The translations under genes and the position numbers were made by a program. A DNA stretch of 64,000 bases from Chitinophagales bacterium. GTDB lineage: Bacteria; Bacteroidota; Bacteroidia; Chitinophagales; UBA10324. Location: assembly GCA_013816805.1 (NCBI GenBank), contig JACDDS010000001.1, positions 147,001 to 211,000 of the forward strand. The letters run 5' to 3'. The notes beneath the pieces are model-generated. The model saw nothing but the letters and a program-made list of their open reading frames with translations, was not told the DNA's origin and did no database searches. This document shows, in pieces, positions 47,724 to 55,686 of the stretch. Within the stretch, counting starts at the first letter, position 1; every line of letters starts with the position of its first letter.

Positions 47724-47901
47724 CTTAGTTAGAAGATTATATAGTATCCACTTATTTTTAAGGCGACTGCTTTCCACAGATTGTGGTGAATATTTCTCAA
47801 AACACTGACAGCGCTATCAATGCACCTATCTTGTTTTTGGCATACTATTGCCAGATTCAGATTTCTGTTTAATTATTTTTTTCATACTAAACCGAACGAT
47901 C

Positions 47902-48060
47902 ATGAATAGTCTTCTTTATGTCATCGCAGTGATTTTAATCATTGGATGGGTAATTGGTTTTTTTGCATACAGTGCAGGATATTTAATTCACATCCTGCTG
48001 GTTTTAGCTGTAATAGCAATCCTGATCAATGTTATTCGCGGAAGAAATCCGGTTGATTGA
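47902..48060 (+). CDS. lmo0937-family (DUF5670) small membrane protein
   Basis: I set the start at ATG 47902, which gives 52 residues (MNSLLYVIAVILIIGWVIGF at the start). Two hydrophobic helices (about 3-22 and 26-44) and a basic end RGRNPVD fit the lmo0937/DUF5670 family of tiny stress-linked membrane proteins. A near twin lies at 58162 on the - strand. The longest frame begins at 47848 but has an implausible N-terminal extension. Confidence 0.85.
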   Translation: MNSLLYVIAVILIIGWVIGFFAYSAGYLIHILLVLAVIAILINVIRGRNPVD

Positions 48061-48097
48061 TTAAAGTTTAGACACTTCCTCATATTATTTAATATTC

Positions 48098-48132
48098 ATA
48101 ATGAGCAGGAGTAAATTCTGCTCATTATTTTA
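48098..48132. terminator. Bidirectional terminator between lmo0937-family gene and sigma-54 regulator
   Basis: A perfect 11-bp stem (ATAATGAGCAG with CTGCTCATTAT) around a 9-base loop, then TTTTA, sits between the convergent genes ending at 48060 and 48152. Confidence 0.75.
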
Positions 48133-48151
48133 GTATGCCTGCTAACAGCAT

Positions 48152-49573
48152 TTAGCTTTTAAGAAGATTAAATTCGCGCAGTTTATTGTATAAAGTTTTA
48201 CGGTCAATATTTAATATTTCCGCAGCCTTGGTTTTATTATAGTTTACCTGTTTAAGGATTTTCTTTATGGTTTGATATTCGGCTTCCCTGGCTGCTGATT
48301 TCAATGAAGTTTTGTCTGTTATAATATGGTCGCTTTCTCCTTCAGGAATTAGGGTATTTACATTCTTGAGCGCGATCTCAAAAGGAAGGCTTTTTATATG
48401 GACCATCCCGCTGCCTGTAAGCAAAACCGCACGGCGAACCATATTACGCAATTCTCTTAGATTCCCTGGCCACGAATAATTCAGAAATATTTCTTTTACT
48501 TCATCATCAAATCCTTCAATATTTTTTCCCAATTCTCTGTTGGCCTTCCGCAGGAAAAAATGCGCAAAATCCATAATGTCTTTTTTTCTTAAACGAAGGG
48601 GAGGCAAATCGATGCTGAATTCATTGAAGCGATGATAAAGATCTTCCCGGAATTTTCCTTTTTTAAAGGCTTCCTGAAGGTTTTCATTGGATGCGATTAT
48701 AATACGAATGTCTACTTCAATTTCTTTTATACCTCCGATCCGTTTGATCCTTCTTTCCTGCATTACGCGCAGCAGAGTGGCCTGAACATCATAAGGCAAA
48801 TTGGCAACCTCATCAAGAAAAAGAGTCCCTTTATTAGCCAATTCAAAATGCCCGGCCTTACTCATAATAGCCCCGGTAAAAGATCCCTTTTCATGGCCAA
48901 ATAGTTCACTACCGGCTAATTCTTTTGTAAGGGTTCCGCAGTCCATTGCAATAAAGGGATGCGAACCTCTGCTGCTCATGGTATGAATCATTCTTGCCAG
49001 AACCTCTTTACCGGTTCCGCTTTCTCCGTAGAGAATTACACTATAATTGGTTGGGGCCACCAATTCAATCTGCTTGTAAATAGCATTGGATTCAGGGCTG
49101 GAGCTTTTTAAATATTCTTCATCAAGGACTACAATACCGTCTGTCTTTTCTTTCTTTTCTTCTTTAGCACCTGTGAGAATGGTTCCGTTCTTTTTTTCAA
49201 TATCTTCCGAAGGCCTGATTTCCAGAGCCTTTTTTACCAGGTTCAATACTTCCTCCGGAATTAAAGGTTTTGTGATATAATCAAAAGCCCCTAGTTTCAT
49301 TACATCTACTGCAATTTTTATGTCGGAATATCCGGTAATAATAATAACTGGTACGGCAGGTCGTATTTCTTTAATCTTTTCCAATATTTGTCTTCCGTCC
49401 ATATCTCCTAATCTGAAATCACTTAAAACCACATCGTAGGGCTGGAGGGTCAATTTTTCTATTCCTGTTGCACCGCGCTGAGCAGTTTCAACCTGATAGC
49501 TATTTTTAGTAAGAAAACGGCTTAATAACAAGCAGATTTCCACGTCATCATCTATAATCAGAATTGAATTCAT
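48152..49573 (-). CDS. NtrC-family sigma-54-dependent response regulator
   Basis: The receiver (Asp52 in SDFRLGD) is followed by an AAA+ ATPase with Walker A GESGTGKEV (near 181), the sigma-54 contact loop GSFTGA (near 230) and an arginine-finger region, then a FIS-type HTH (TKAAEILNIDRKTLYNKL). Start is ATG 49573; the longest frame begins three codons earlier at TTG. It activates RNA polymerase with sigma-54 at -24/-12 promoters. It is followed upstream by two sensor kinases on the same strand, so they probably signal to each other. Confidence 0.95.
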   Translation of the reverse strand: MNSILIIDDDVEICLLLSRFLTKNSYQVETAQRGATGIEKLTLQPYDVVLSDFRLGDMDGRQILEKIKEIRPAVPVIIITGYSDIKIAVDVMKLGAFDYITKPLIPEEVLNLVKKALEIRPSEDIEKKNGTILTGAKEEKKEKTDGIVVLDEEYLKSSSPESNAIYKQIELVAPTNYSVILYGESGTGKEVLARMIHTMSSRGSHPFIAMDCGTLTKELAGSELFGHEKGSFTGAIMSKAGHFELANKGTLFLDEVANLPYDVQATLLRVMQERRIKRIGGIKEIEVDIRIIIASNENLQEAFKKGKFREDLYHRFNEFSIDLPPLRLRKKDIMDFAHFFLRKANRELGKNIEGFDDEVKEIFLNYSWPGNLRELRNMVRRAVLLTGSGMVHIKSLPFEIALKNVNTLIPEGESDHIITDKTSLKSAAREAEYQTIKKILKQVNYNKTKAAEILNIDRKTLYNKLREFNLLKS

Positions 49574-49775
49574 GATCGGCAAAATAACTTTAAAAATTAT
49601 AAATAGACGTTTTGAAAAAAACTACAGTGTATAGATCTGTATAAGCTGCTGCACATAAATTAATTTATGTTAATTATTAATAACCATTCAGGCGATGTAA
49701 TTGCAGCAATGACTTCATTTAACACAAAATAATGGTTTTTGTTAAACGACTGAAAGCTTGTTTACAAAAAGCTGG

Positions 49776-50885
49776 TTAAAGCTTGTGAGGACTAAATTCT
49801 ATAGTAATAATAAAAGACGTTCCTTTTTGTGAACGGCTCTCAACGTTAATGGTTCCTTTGTGATTATAAATAATAGTTTGTGTGGTTGTAAGTCCCAGGC
49901 CCATTCCACCTTCCTTGTTAGTAAAGTAAGGTTCAAAAATCATATTTAACTGCTCTGAATCTATGCCTTTACCATTATCCTTTATAATTACTTCACATTT
50001 TCCGTCTTTTGGCCTTGTGGTGACTGTGATAATTCCCTTATCTTTTTCCACAGCTTCAACAGCATTTAGAATTATATTCAGAAATGCAATTTCAATTTTT
50101 TCCTTGTCAATATATACATCACAGATTTCGGGAGAAAACCTTTTAATAATCTTTACCCCTTTCAATTCAATACGGTCAGAAGCAAGGTCTAAAGCCTGTT
50201 CCACTATTTTATTAATCGATATATCTTCGAATTTAAGCTCTGAAAATTTAGTGGATTCAAGCAAATTGGTGATAAGATGATTGATACGATCGCAATTTCT
50301 TTCCGCAATATTGAACAGGAGAGAAATAGATTCATTAGCTTCTTTAATTTCATCGCGTAGCTGGTACAATGCTAACTTTACATTTGTTAATGGATTTCTT
50401 ACTTCATGGGCAATTACCAGGGCAATACGACCTGTAATTGCAAATTTTTCTATTTCTCTCAGATTTTTTTCCTGATCAATAAGCTGTTGCTGTGTCTTCA
50501 GCTTATTAATTGAATAGCGTATACTTCTTTCAATAAGGTTCGAATCAATTTTTCCTTTTATCAGGTAATCTGAAGCTCCGGCTTTCATAGCTTCTATATC
50601 TACTCTTGAATCACCCTGCCCTGTAAAAAGAATAATAGGCAGATTAGGATTATAATCGTGAATGTATTTAAGCAAATCAAGCCCCGTATAAATTCCCAGG
50701 CGGTAATCAATAATACATATATCGTAACTGGAGAGAGGTGAGGAAATTTTCTCTATTGCTTTTTCATAGGAAGGTGCCCAATCAATAGCGTAGTGCTGTT
50801 CCGTAATTTCATTTAAAAGATCTTGCAGTAAAATTAATTCATCCTCATCATCATCCACAAACAAGATCCTGATTACATCATTCAT
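49776..50885 (-). CDS. Receiver-domain/histidine-kinase protein
   Basis: A receiver domain at the N-terminus (FVDDDEDE; Asp60 in CIIDYRLG; Lys in YLIKGKID) precedes a HisKA helix with the phospho-acceptor His in IAHEVRNPLTNV (near 160) and a HATPase domain (KDNGKGIDSEQ, GGMGLGLTTTQTI). No membrane helix is present, so it is cytosolic. This reversed order (receiver first, kinase second) suggests that it is driven by a phosphoryl group from another kinase, most likely the CHASE3-type kinase 34 bases upstream. It stands between that kinase and the sigma-54 regulator. Confidence 0.92.
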   Translation of the reverse strand: MNDVIRILFVDDDEDELILLQDLLNEITEQHYAIDWAPSYEKAIEKISSPLSSYDICIIDYRLGIYTGLDLLKYIHDYNPNLPIILFTGQGDSRVDIEAMKAGASDYLIKGKIDSNLIERSIRYSINKLKTQQQLIDQEKNLREIEKFAITGRIALVIAHEVRNPLTNVKLALYQLRDEIKEANESISLLFNIAERNCDRINHLITNLLESTKFSELKFEDISINKIVEQALDLASDRIELKGVKIIKRFSPEICDVYIDKEKIEIAFLNIILNAVEAVEKDKGIITVTTRPKDGKCEVIIKDNGKGIDSEQLNMIFEPYFTNKEGGMGLGLTTTQTIIYNHKGTINVESRSQKGTSFIITIEFSPHKL

Positions 50886-50919
50886 AATATTACTATAAAT
50901 CAGGCTGCAGGCGCTTTAC

Positions 50920-52776
50920 TTACCCGTTAAGGTCGCTTGTTTCTTCCATATGGCTAATGGCTTCAGAAGAAACTAAATGGTGAAGGGGAAGAGTAATAAT
51001 AAATACCGCACCCTCGCCGGGCTTACCCTCTGCAACGATGGTGCCGTGATGAAGTGATACAATTTTTTTACATATGGCTAATCCTATGCCGGTACCTTCA
51101 TATTCACTTCTGCCATGAAGCCGCTGAAATAGCTGAAAGATTTTTTGAGCATATTGATTATTAAATCCAATACCATTATCCTCCACATAAATACGGCAAC
51201 TGGAGTCATTATTTAATTGATCTTTAGTAATTATATTGCCGGTTATGCTTTTCAGGTATTCTGACCGGATAAGTACTTTTACCAACCGGTTCGGGCTACT
51301 GAATTTAATTGCATTGATAATAAGATTTTGAAATAACTGACGCATTTGAGTTTCTATGGCATCCAGTACAGGCAAAGATTCCAGGGTTATGGTAGCTTGT
51401 TTTTGCTGGATAATTACTTCTAAGTCAGATAGGATCTGAGGCAGTAAAACATTCAGATTAATTTCTTTTAATTCAGCTTCTTCTTTTCCAGATCGGGAAT
51501 AGGTAAGCAAGTCATTAATAAGAGTCCGCATCCGGTCTGCGGCAATGCTGATCCTGTCCATATAGCTTATTGATTCTTCATTTAAGGAAGACAGTGCCTT
51601 GCTGCGGAGCCGATCTATAAAAGCTAAAATTTTTCTTAAGGGTTCCTGCAGGTCGTGTGAAGCCACATAAGCAAACTGTTCCAATTCCTTATTATTCCTG
51701 CGCAGCGCATTCATTGAATTTTCCAGATCATTCTTCATCTTTTTAGATTCGGTAATATTTGTAATAGTAATTGTAAAGCCATCACCCAGCTTAGCACCGA
51801 TTATGTGATACCATTTTTTTCTTTTTTCTGATTGGGAGCTGTGCTCGATATTGATAGGAACTCCCGTCTCGACCACATTTACATATTTGTCAAATAATCC
51901 ATCTTTCAAATTTTCAGGATAGAGCTGCAACATTGTTTTACCTTCCAAAGCGCGGGGTAAGGAGGGTAATAAGTCATAAGATGTTTTATTGGCCTGTAGC
52001 AGACGAAAATCAATTATTTTACCGGTATGGTTACGGAGAGATTGAAAGGATTGAATACCACTTGGGGAGGCATCAAGAACACTTTTAAGCAATTCTTCCA
52101 GCGCCGCTCTTTTATTTAATTCTGAAATTATTGTAACCAAAGCAACCAGTAATATAGATAACACCATTATCGTAAATATAATTATGGTAATGCGTGTTTG
52201 ATGAGTTGCTGCTTCCTGTTCTTTATTCCGCTGTTTCATCAATACATTTTCTTCCTTTTCAGCGCTGTCTATTATTGCTCCCATTTGGTCAAGCAATCTT
52301 TGACTTTGATATATTATAGCATAACTTTCTTTTGATGATGCTTGTGAAGTTTCCTGATCCAGAGATTGGGAAAAAGCATTCACTCTTTTTTGTATATCCT
52401 TTTTTAACGTATCCAGTAAAAGCAGTTGCCTGGGATTATCGCTTACTATGGTATCTAATTGCTTCACCCGGTGCTCCATAGAGTCCCGTGAAGCCTTAAA
52501 TGCACTCATAAAGCTAGTATCGCCCGTGATCAGGAATCCCCTGTAATTTGTTTCAGCATCAATCAGGTTCGATCTGAGTATTTCAAAATTTCGTAGAGCC
52601 AAGTGTGTATGCTGAACCATTTTTTCATTAGCCTCCATTTTATTAAAGCTATCCCAGCTAAGGAAGATGATTACATTTATTACTGTCAGCACAAATAAAA
52701 AAGCAATCAAAACCCTGCGGATAAGACTATACTTGTCTTTTGTGAGATCAGCAAATAAAGTCTTATAGATAGCCAT
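50920..52776 (-). CDS. Membrane histidine kinase with CHASE3-type sensor and PAS domain
   Basis: Two membrane helices (about 21-43 and 196-218) flank a CHASE3-type helical periplasmic domain (DAETNYRGFLITGD is its signature). A PAS-like domain (about 232-345) follows, with LLDASPSGIQSF-like sequence (SVLDASPSGIQSF), then HisKA with His in ASHDLQEPLRKIL (near 374), and HATPase (VEDNGIGFNNQYAQKIF, GTGIGLAICKKI). The 618-residue protein lies at the upstream end of a cluster with the receiver-kinase and sigma-54 regulator. Its stimulus is unknown; CHASE3 domains often sense small ligands. Confidence 0.93.
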   Translation of the reverse strand: MAIYKTLFADLTKDKYSLIRRVLIAFLFVLTVINVIIFLSWDSFNKMEANEKMVQHTHLALRNFEILRSNLIDAETNYRGFLITGDTSFMSAFKASRDSMEHRVKQLDTIVSDNPRQLLLLDTLKKDIQKRVNAFSQSLDQETSQASSKESYAIIYQSQRLLDQMGAIIDSAEKEENVLMKQRNKEQEAATHQTRITIIIFTIMVLSILLVALVTIISELNKRAALEELLKSVLDASPSGIQSFQSLRNHTGKIIDFRLLQANKTSYDLLPSLPRALEGKTMLQLYPENLKDGLFDKYVNVVETGVPINIEHSSQSEKRKKWYHIIGAKLGDGFTITITNITESKKMKNDLENSMNALRRNNKELEQFAYVASHDLQEPLRKILAFIDRLRSKALSSLNEESISYMDRISIAADRMRTLINDLLTYSRSGKEEAELKEINLNVLLPQILSDLEVIIQQKQATITLESLPVLDAIETQMRQLFQNLIINAIKFSSPNRLVKVLIRSEYLKSITGNIITKDQLNNDSSCRIYVEDNGIGFNNQYAQKIFQLFQRLHGRSEYEGTGIGLAICKKIVSLHHGTIVAEGKPGEGAVFIITLPLHHLVSSEAISHMEETSDLNG

Positions 52777-52954
52777 TAATAAAATAAGTAATTAAAAATC
52801 TCAAAATACCGCTTCCTGTGAAGTAAAAAATTATTCTGATTGATTATTAAATAATCAATTGAGAAATTCAGAATAAATGTAAAAAGGAGGCGATAGGGGT
52901 ATTAAGGTTGGGAGAGGAGAGTTGATAAATGCCTCTGAATTGATTAAATCAAAT

Positions 52955-53344
52955 TTAGCTATTCACATCAGGCACTTGCGGACTATTGGTGTTATTTTCT
53001 CCAGCGAATTTAGGATTTGTGTTCTTCATAATTTCTTCTACGCGTGCCATAAATTTCATAATCTTATTATCACCGTAAGCCCCATAAGCATCTGATACCA
53101 TGCCTTTAACGCCATCTCTGGTTTCTAAGGCATAAAGAATTGAGTTATCAGCCGGATCACTTTCTCCTTCAAAGCGGTAAAAATCCGTTATTTTAACTTC
53201 CTCAGGTGTATAATACTTTTCGGAATTTAAAGCACGCAAACCGTACTCATTGATCATAAAATTTTCAGTAAAGCCCTGTATATGTAATTTATTCATACAC
53301 GAAGCCATTGAACGCATTTCCGTTTTTTCTATTTCAGAATCCAT
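52955..53344 (-). CDS. Small conserved stress-cluster protein (so-called PRPP synthetase-like)
   Basis: A 129-residue soluble protein with a central conserved-looking segment: HIQGFTENFMINEYGLRAL, then ITDFYRFEGESDPADNSILYALETRDGVKGMVSDAYG. I recall proteins of this kind in Bacteroidota stress clusters that are often named phosphoribosylpyrophosphate synthetase. It has none of the PRPP-binding motifs of that enzyme, so that name looks wrong. The C-terminus is polar. It lies downstream of the acidic protein gene at 53401 and a terminator hairpin. Confidence 0.65.
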   Translation of the reverse strand: MDSEIEKTEMRSMASCMNKLHIQGFTENFMINEYGLRALNSEKYYTPEEVKITDFYRFEGESDPADNSILYALETRDGVKGMVSDAYGAYGDNKIMKFMARVEEIMKNTNPKFAGENNTNSPQVPDVNS

Positions 53345-53354
53345 AATGTGATTT

Positions 53355-53395
53355 TTGGAAAAGGCATCTCCTAAGCTACGAAAGGAGATGCCTTT
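53355..53395 (-). terminator. Rho-independent terminator after the acidic protein gene
   Basis: A perfect 13-bp stem (AAAGGCATCTCCT and its complement, 53360-53395) sits directly after the stop at 53401 on the - strand, followed by TTTT. Confidence 0.75.
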
Positions 53396-53400
53396 AAAAA

Positions 53401-53799
53401 TTATATAATGGTTGAGCCAGAGCTTGAATTACCTTCCGTATCATCTTGGTTGCTATCATCATCATCATCCTCTTCTTCTTCAATATCCTCTTCTTCAGTG
53501 TCTGTATCATCTTCACGTGTTTCATTGTATATAGAATTCCTGCTTTCATTTCCTATACCGGGATTTTCTTTCCGTGAACCGGTGTTTTTATCTTCAGGAT
53601 CTCCCATAGTGGATTTATTATCTGCAGTAACATCATTTTGTTTTTCACGGGTGGGATCATTTTGTTTTTCTTTTGTGAAATCATTATCACGTTCCTTCTT
53701 TATTGGCTGTTCCGTATAGGAAGACTGTTGACTATTTTCCTGTTGGTTTGTACCTTGTTGACTTTGGGAATTCGTCTTTGAATCATTATTTTGGTTCAT
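53401..53799 (-). CDS. Acidic low-complexity protein of unknown function
   Basis: The 132-residue protein is almost wholly hydrophilic: a Gln/Asn/Ser-rich start (residues 1-30), Lys/Asp/Glu repeats such as NDFTKEKQNDPTREKQND (about 38-56), and a stretch of Glu/Asp from about 96-118. No hydrophobic core, signal peptide or known domain is seen, so it is probably intrinsically disordered. Such proteins often protect against desiccation or bind metal ions or basic proteins; this is inference only. It is located in the stress island with its own terminator. Confidence 0.55.
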   Translation of the reverse strand: MNQNNDSKTNSQSQQGTNQQENSQQSSYTEQPIKKERDNDFTKEKQNDPTREKQNDVTADNKSTMGDPEDKNTGSRKENPGIGNESRNSIYNETREDDTDTEEEDIEEEEDDDDDSNQDDTEGNSSSGSTII

Positions 53800-53966
53800 A
53801 TTTTTAGATTTAGGTTAAGATTATTAATGAAGAGAAATATCGTGCCTCCTTTATTGTATTCTGATTACAGGAAAGTTAGAAAAAAATCCATCCTATATTG
53901 AAAGGACGGGGAAATGTTTTCCTCACCAATGGGAAAAGCATTACCGGACTAAGATCAAATAAAGCA

Positions 53967-54323
53967 TTACTTATTTATTATCAGCATATCCTGAATGTCG
54001 TATGCTTCATTGGTTACAATTAAATCTAATCCTTTAATATGCCTTATGAACTCATCCCATACAATATTGAGCTTAAATTTTCTAACCGGAAGTTTATCTT
54101 TGGGATAATTGGATTGTTCCTGCTTTAATTTATCAATCGCAAATAAAGTAAGAATTAATTTTCCTTTTTGCACAAATACCTTTAATGCCATAGCTTCATA
54201 TCTGTCCGGATTATAGTTAGCCAGCTTTGAAGCAAACATATTGAAATCATGGTTCAACAGATCGAGCGAACCAACACCTGTAAGGTCATGTTCTTTAGTT
54301 TCGATTGGCTGCCTTTTCTTCAT
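53967..54323 (-). CDS. Hypothetical protein in stress island
   Basis: A 118-residue soluble protein that I do not recognise. It begins with a charged stretch (MKKRQPIETKEHDLTG), then has a helix-rich MFASKLANYNPDRYEAMALKVF, a strand-rich KGKLILTLFAIDKL and a basic KDKLPVRKFKLNIVWDEF, ending with MLIINK. No signal peptide or membrane helix is present. A sigma-54-like motif lies just upstream (54345-54360). It faces the YtxH gene across a 295-base AT-rich spacer. Confidence 0.55.
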   Translation of the reverse strand: MKKRQPIETKEHDLTGVGSLDLLNHDFNMFASKLANYNPDRYEAMALKVFVQKGKLILTLFAIDKLKQEQSNYPKDKLPVRKFKLNIVWDEFIRHIKGLDLIVTNEAYDIQDMLIINK

Positions 54324-54344
54324 ATTATAATTTATTTAGGGTTT

Positions 54345-54360
54345 TGCAAACACAGAACCA
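54345..54360 (-). promoter_or_regulatory. Possible sigma-54 (-24/-12) promoter
   Basis: On the - strand, TGGTTCTGTGTTTGCA has GG and GC exactly ten bases apart, as sigma-54 needs, and a good TTTGCA -12 element; the -24 element departs from TGGCA at two bases. It lies 22 bases before the 53967-54323 gene. Only sequence fit supports it. Confidence 0.35.
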
Positions 54361-54618
54361 CACAATATGTTAATATTTCAATTTGAAATATTTTACTGAT
54401 TACTGCTAATAATTTATATGGCATGTAAAAATAAACTCAAGTTGGGAAAATTTTTCCCTTTATTTATTTTAACAAGATAAATTGATAAATACGAAAGTAT
54501 ATTTAATACCGATACAGTCAATATGCGTGTAATCAGAATAAATGGGAAATCTGAATTTCATTTCTGGCAAGACTTTTACATAAGGTATTGACTAACTTTA
54601 ATCTAAAACCACTTAACT

Positions 54619-54879
54619 ATGAAGAATTCAAATGCATTGGCAGGAATACTCATCGGCATGATTGCCGGCGCTGCCATAGGGATTTTATTTGCACCCGATA
54701 AAGGTACAGAAACAAGACGGAGAATAACACGCAAAGGAGGAGATTTAGCAGAGACTTTAAAAGACAGGTTTAGTAACCTGGTTGACAGTGTTATGAATAA
54801 GTACGATGATATGCGGGATGATTTTGAAGATGAGGCAGAAGATGCCGGATCTAATATGTCTTCACCCATGAACGGATAG
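54619..54879 (+). CDS. YtxH-domain stress protein
   Basis: An N-terminal hydrophobic helix with glycine spacing (GILIGMIAGAAIGILFAP, residues 10-27) is followed by DKGTETRRRI and a long charged helix (KDRFSNLVDSVMNKYDDMRD) and an acidic end. This is the YtxH pattern of general stress proteins, inner-membrane anchored with a cytosolic helix. It leads a run of three small genes on the + strand up to 55608, followed by an AI-2E gene. A possible -24/-12-like motif (TGGCAAGACTTTTACA at 54565) precedes it. Confidence 0.88.
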   Translation: MKNSNALAGILIGMIAGAAIGILFAPDKGTETRRRITRKGGDLAETLKDRFSNLVDSVMNKYDDMRDDFEDEAEDAGSNMSSPMNG

Positions 54880-54938
54880 ACTACGGATCTGCTTGATTAA
54901 GAAAAAGGTTCCGGTGACTTCCATAGAAAACAACCAAC

Positions 54939-55259
54939 ATGCAATCAATAATAAATAAGACAGGTGATTATATTGAAACCCGGATAGAATTACTGCGGCT
55001 AAAAACTGTGAGTAAATCTTCTGAAGTGGCTTCCATGATTTTGGCGAATGCTGTTATACTTATCCTGGCGATGCTATTCCTTTTAACTTTTAACATAGGA
55101 ATTGCCTTTTGGATCGGTGATCTTTTAGGTAAGTATGCTTACGGGTTCCTTATAGTTGCTGCATTTTATGGAGTGGCCGGATTTCTTTTTTATATATTTC
55201 GAAACCAGTGGATAAAAGAACCAGTCAACAATTTCATTATTCGTAAATTTTTAGAATAA
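54939..55259 (+). CDS. Holin-X-like membrane protein (phage-holin family fold, probably not phage)
   Basis: The 106-residue protein has a short amphipathic N-terminus (IINKTGDYIETRIELLRLKTV), two membrane helices (about 31-53 and 63-85) and a basic tail. This is the Actinobacterial holin-X/DUF1469 type of small membrane protein, which often accompanies YtxH proteins in stress operons. It follows YtxH by 59 bases and is followed by the next gene after four bases. There is no lysis gene, so a phage role is unlikely. Confidence 0.8.
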   Translation: MQSIINKTGDYIETRIELLRLKTVSKSSEVASMILANAVILILAMLFLLTFNIGIAFWIGDLLGKYAYGFLIVAAFYGVAGFLFYIFRNQWIKEPVNNFIIRKFLE

Positions 55260-55263
55260 TTCA

Positions 55264-55608
55264 ATGGATACAATTACATCTCCCTCAAAAGAGCTTAAGG
55301 ATAAGATTCTGGAGTTTGAACAGAAGAGAACTGTTCAGGAGAATGAATTAAAAGAGGAGATTCATTCATTTATTGAAAACCTGCGCCCTTCCAAAATCAT
55401 TAAGAACGCAGTAAATCATATTATTCACCCAGGTAATTCAGAAACAAGCATTATTCCTGCCTTTGCTCAGCGGGGAGCAAATTTTGTAACTCAGAAATTA
55501 TTTCGTGGTGCACCCCAGGGTAAGTTTTTTAAAATGGCAGGAGCGGTATTAAAATTTGCCGTCGCTAATGGAATAAAAAGAAAGTTAAGTTCCATACTCA
55601 GAAAATAA
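55264..55608 (+). CDS. Hypothetical protein, third gene of YtxH operon
   Basis: A 114-residue protein, starting four bases after the holin-like gene. It has a long charged helix (residues 8-45, LKDKILEFEQKRTVQENELK), then a SKIIKNAVNHIIHPGNS segment and a basic, partly hydrophobic C-terminal half (FRGAPQGKFFKMAGAVLKFAV, then KRKLSSILRK). I do not recognise a named family. The close spacing makes it part of a three-gene operon with YtxH and the holin-X-like protein, where it may form a membrane-linked complex. Confidence 0.65.
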   Translation: MDTITSPSKELKDKILEFEQKRTVQENELKEEIHSFIENLRPSKIIKNAVNHIIHPGNSETSIIPAFAQRGANFVTQKLFRGAPQGKFFKMAGAVLKFAVANGIKRKLSSILRK

Positions 55609-55686
55609 TATCCTTCTCTATATTGCACACAAATTCGCTATTTTAAGTAAGTGATTGAACCTCACGAATAGACTTCCCGAAGATGT

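Noticed and set aside
47838-47853. Sigma-54-like motif TGGCATACTATTGCC before the lmo0937-type gene
   Set aside because: The GG and GC elements are nine bases apart instead of ten, which normally abolishes sigma-54 recognition.
54603-54869. Open frame antisense to YtxH
   Set aside because: It mirrors the YtxH gene and shows no independent feature; it arises from the codon bias of the sense gene.
54939-55259. Holin-like protein as a sign of prophage
   Set aside because: No endolysin, capsid, integrase or attachment site is near; the fold is common in stress operons.
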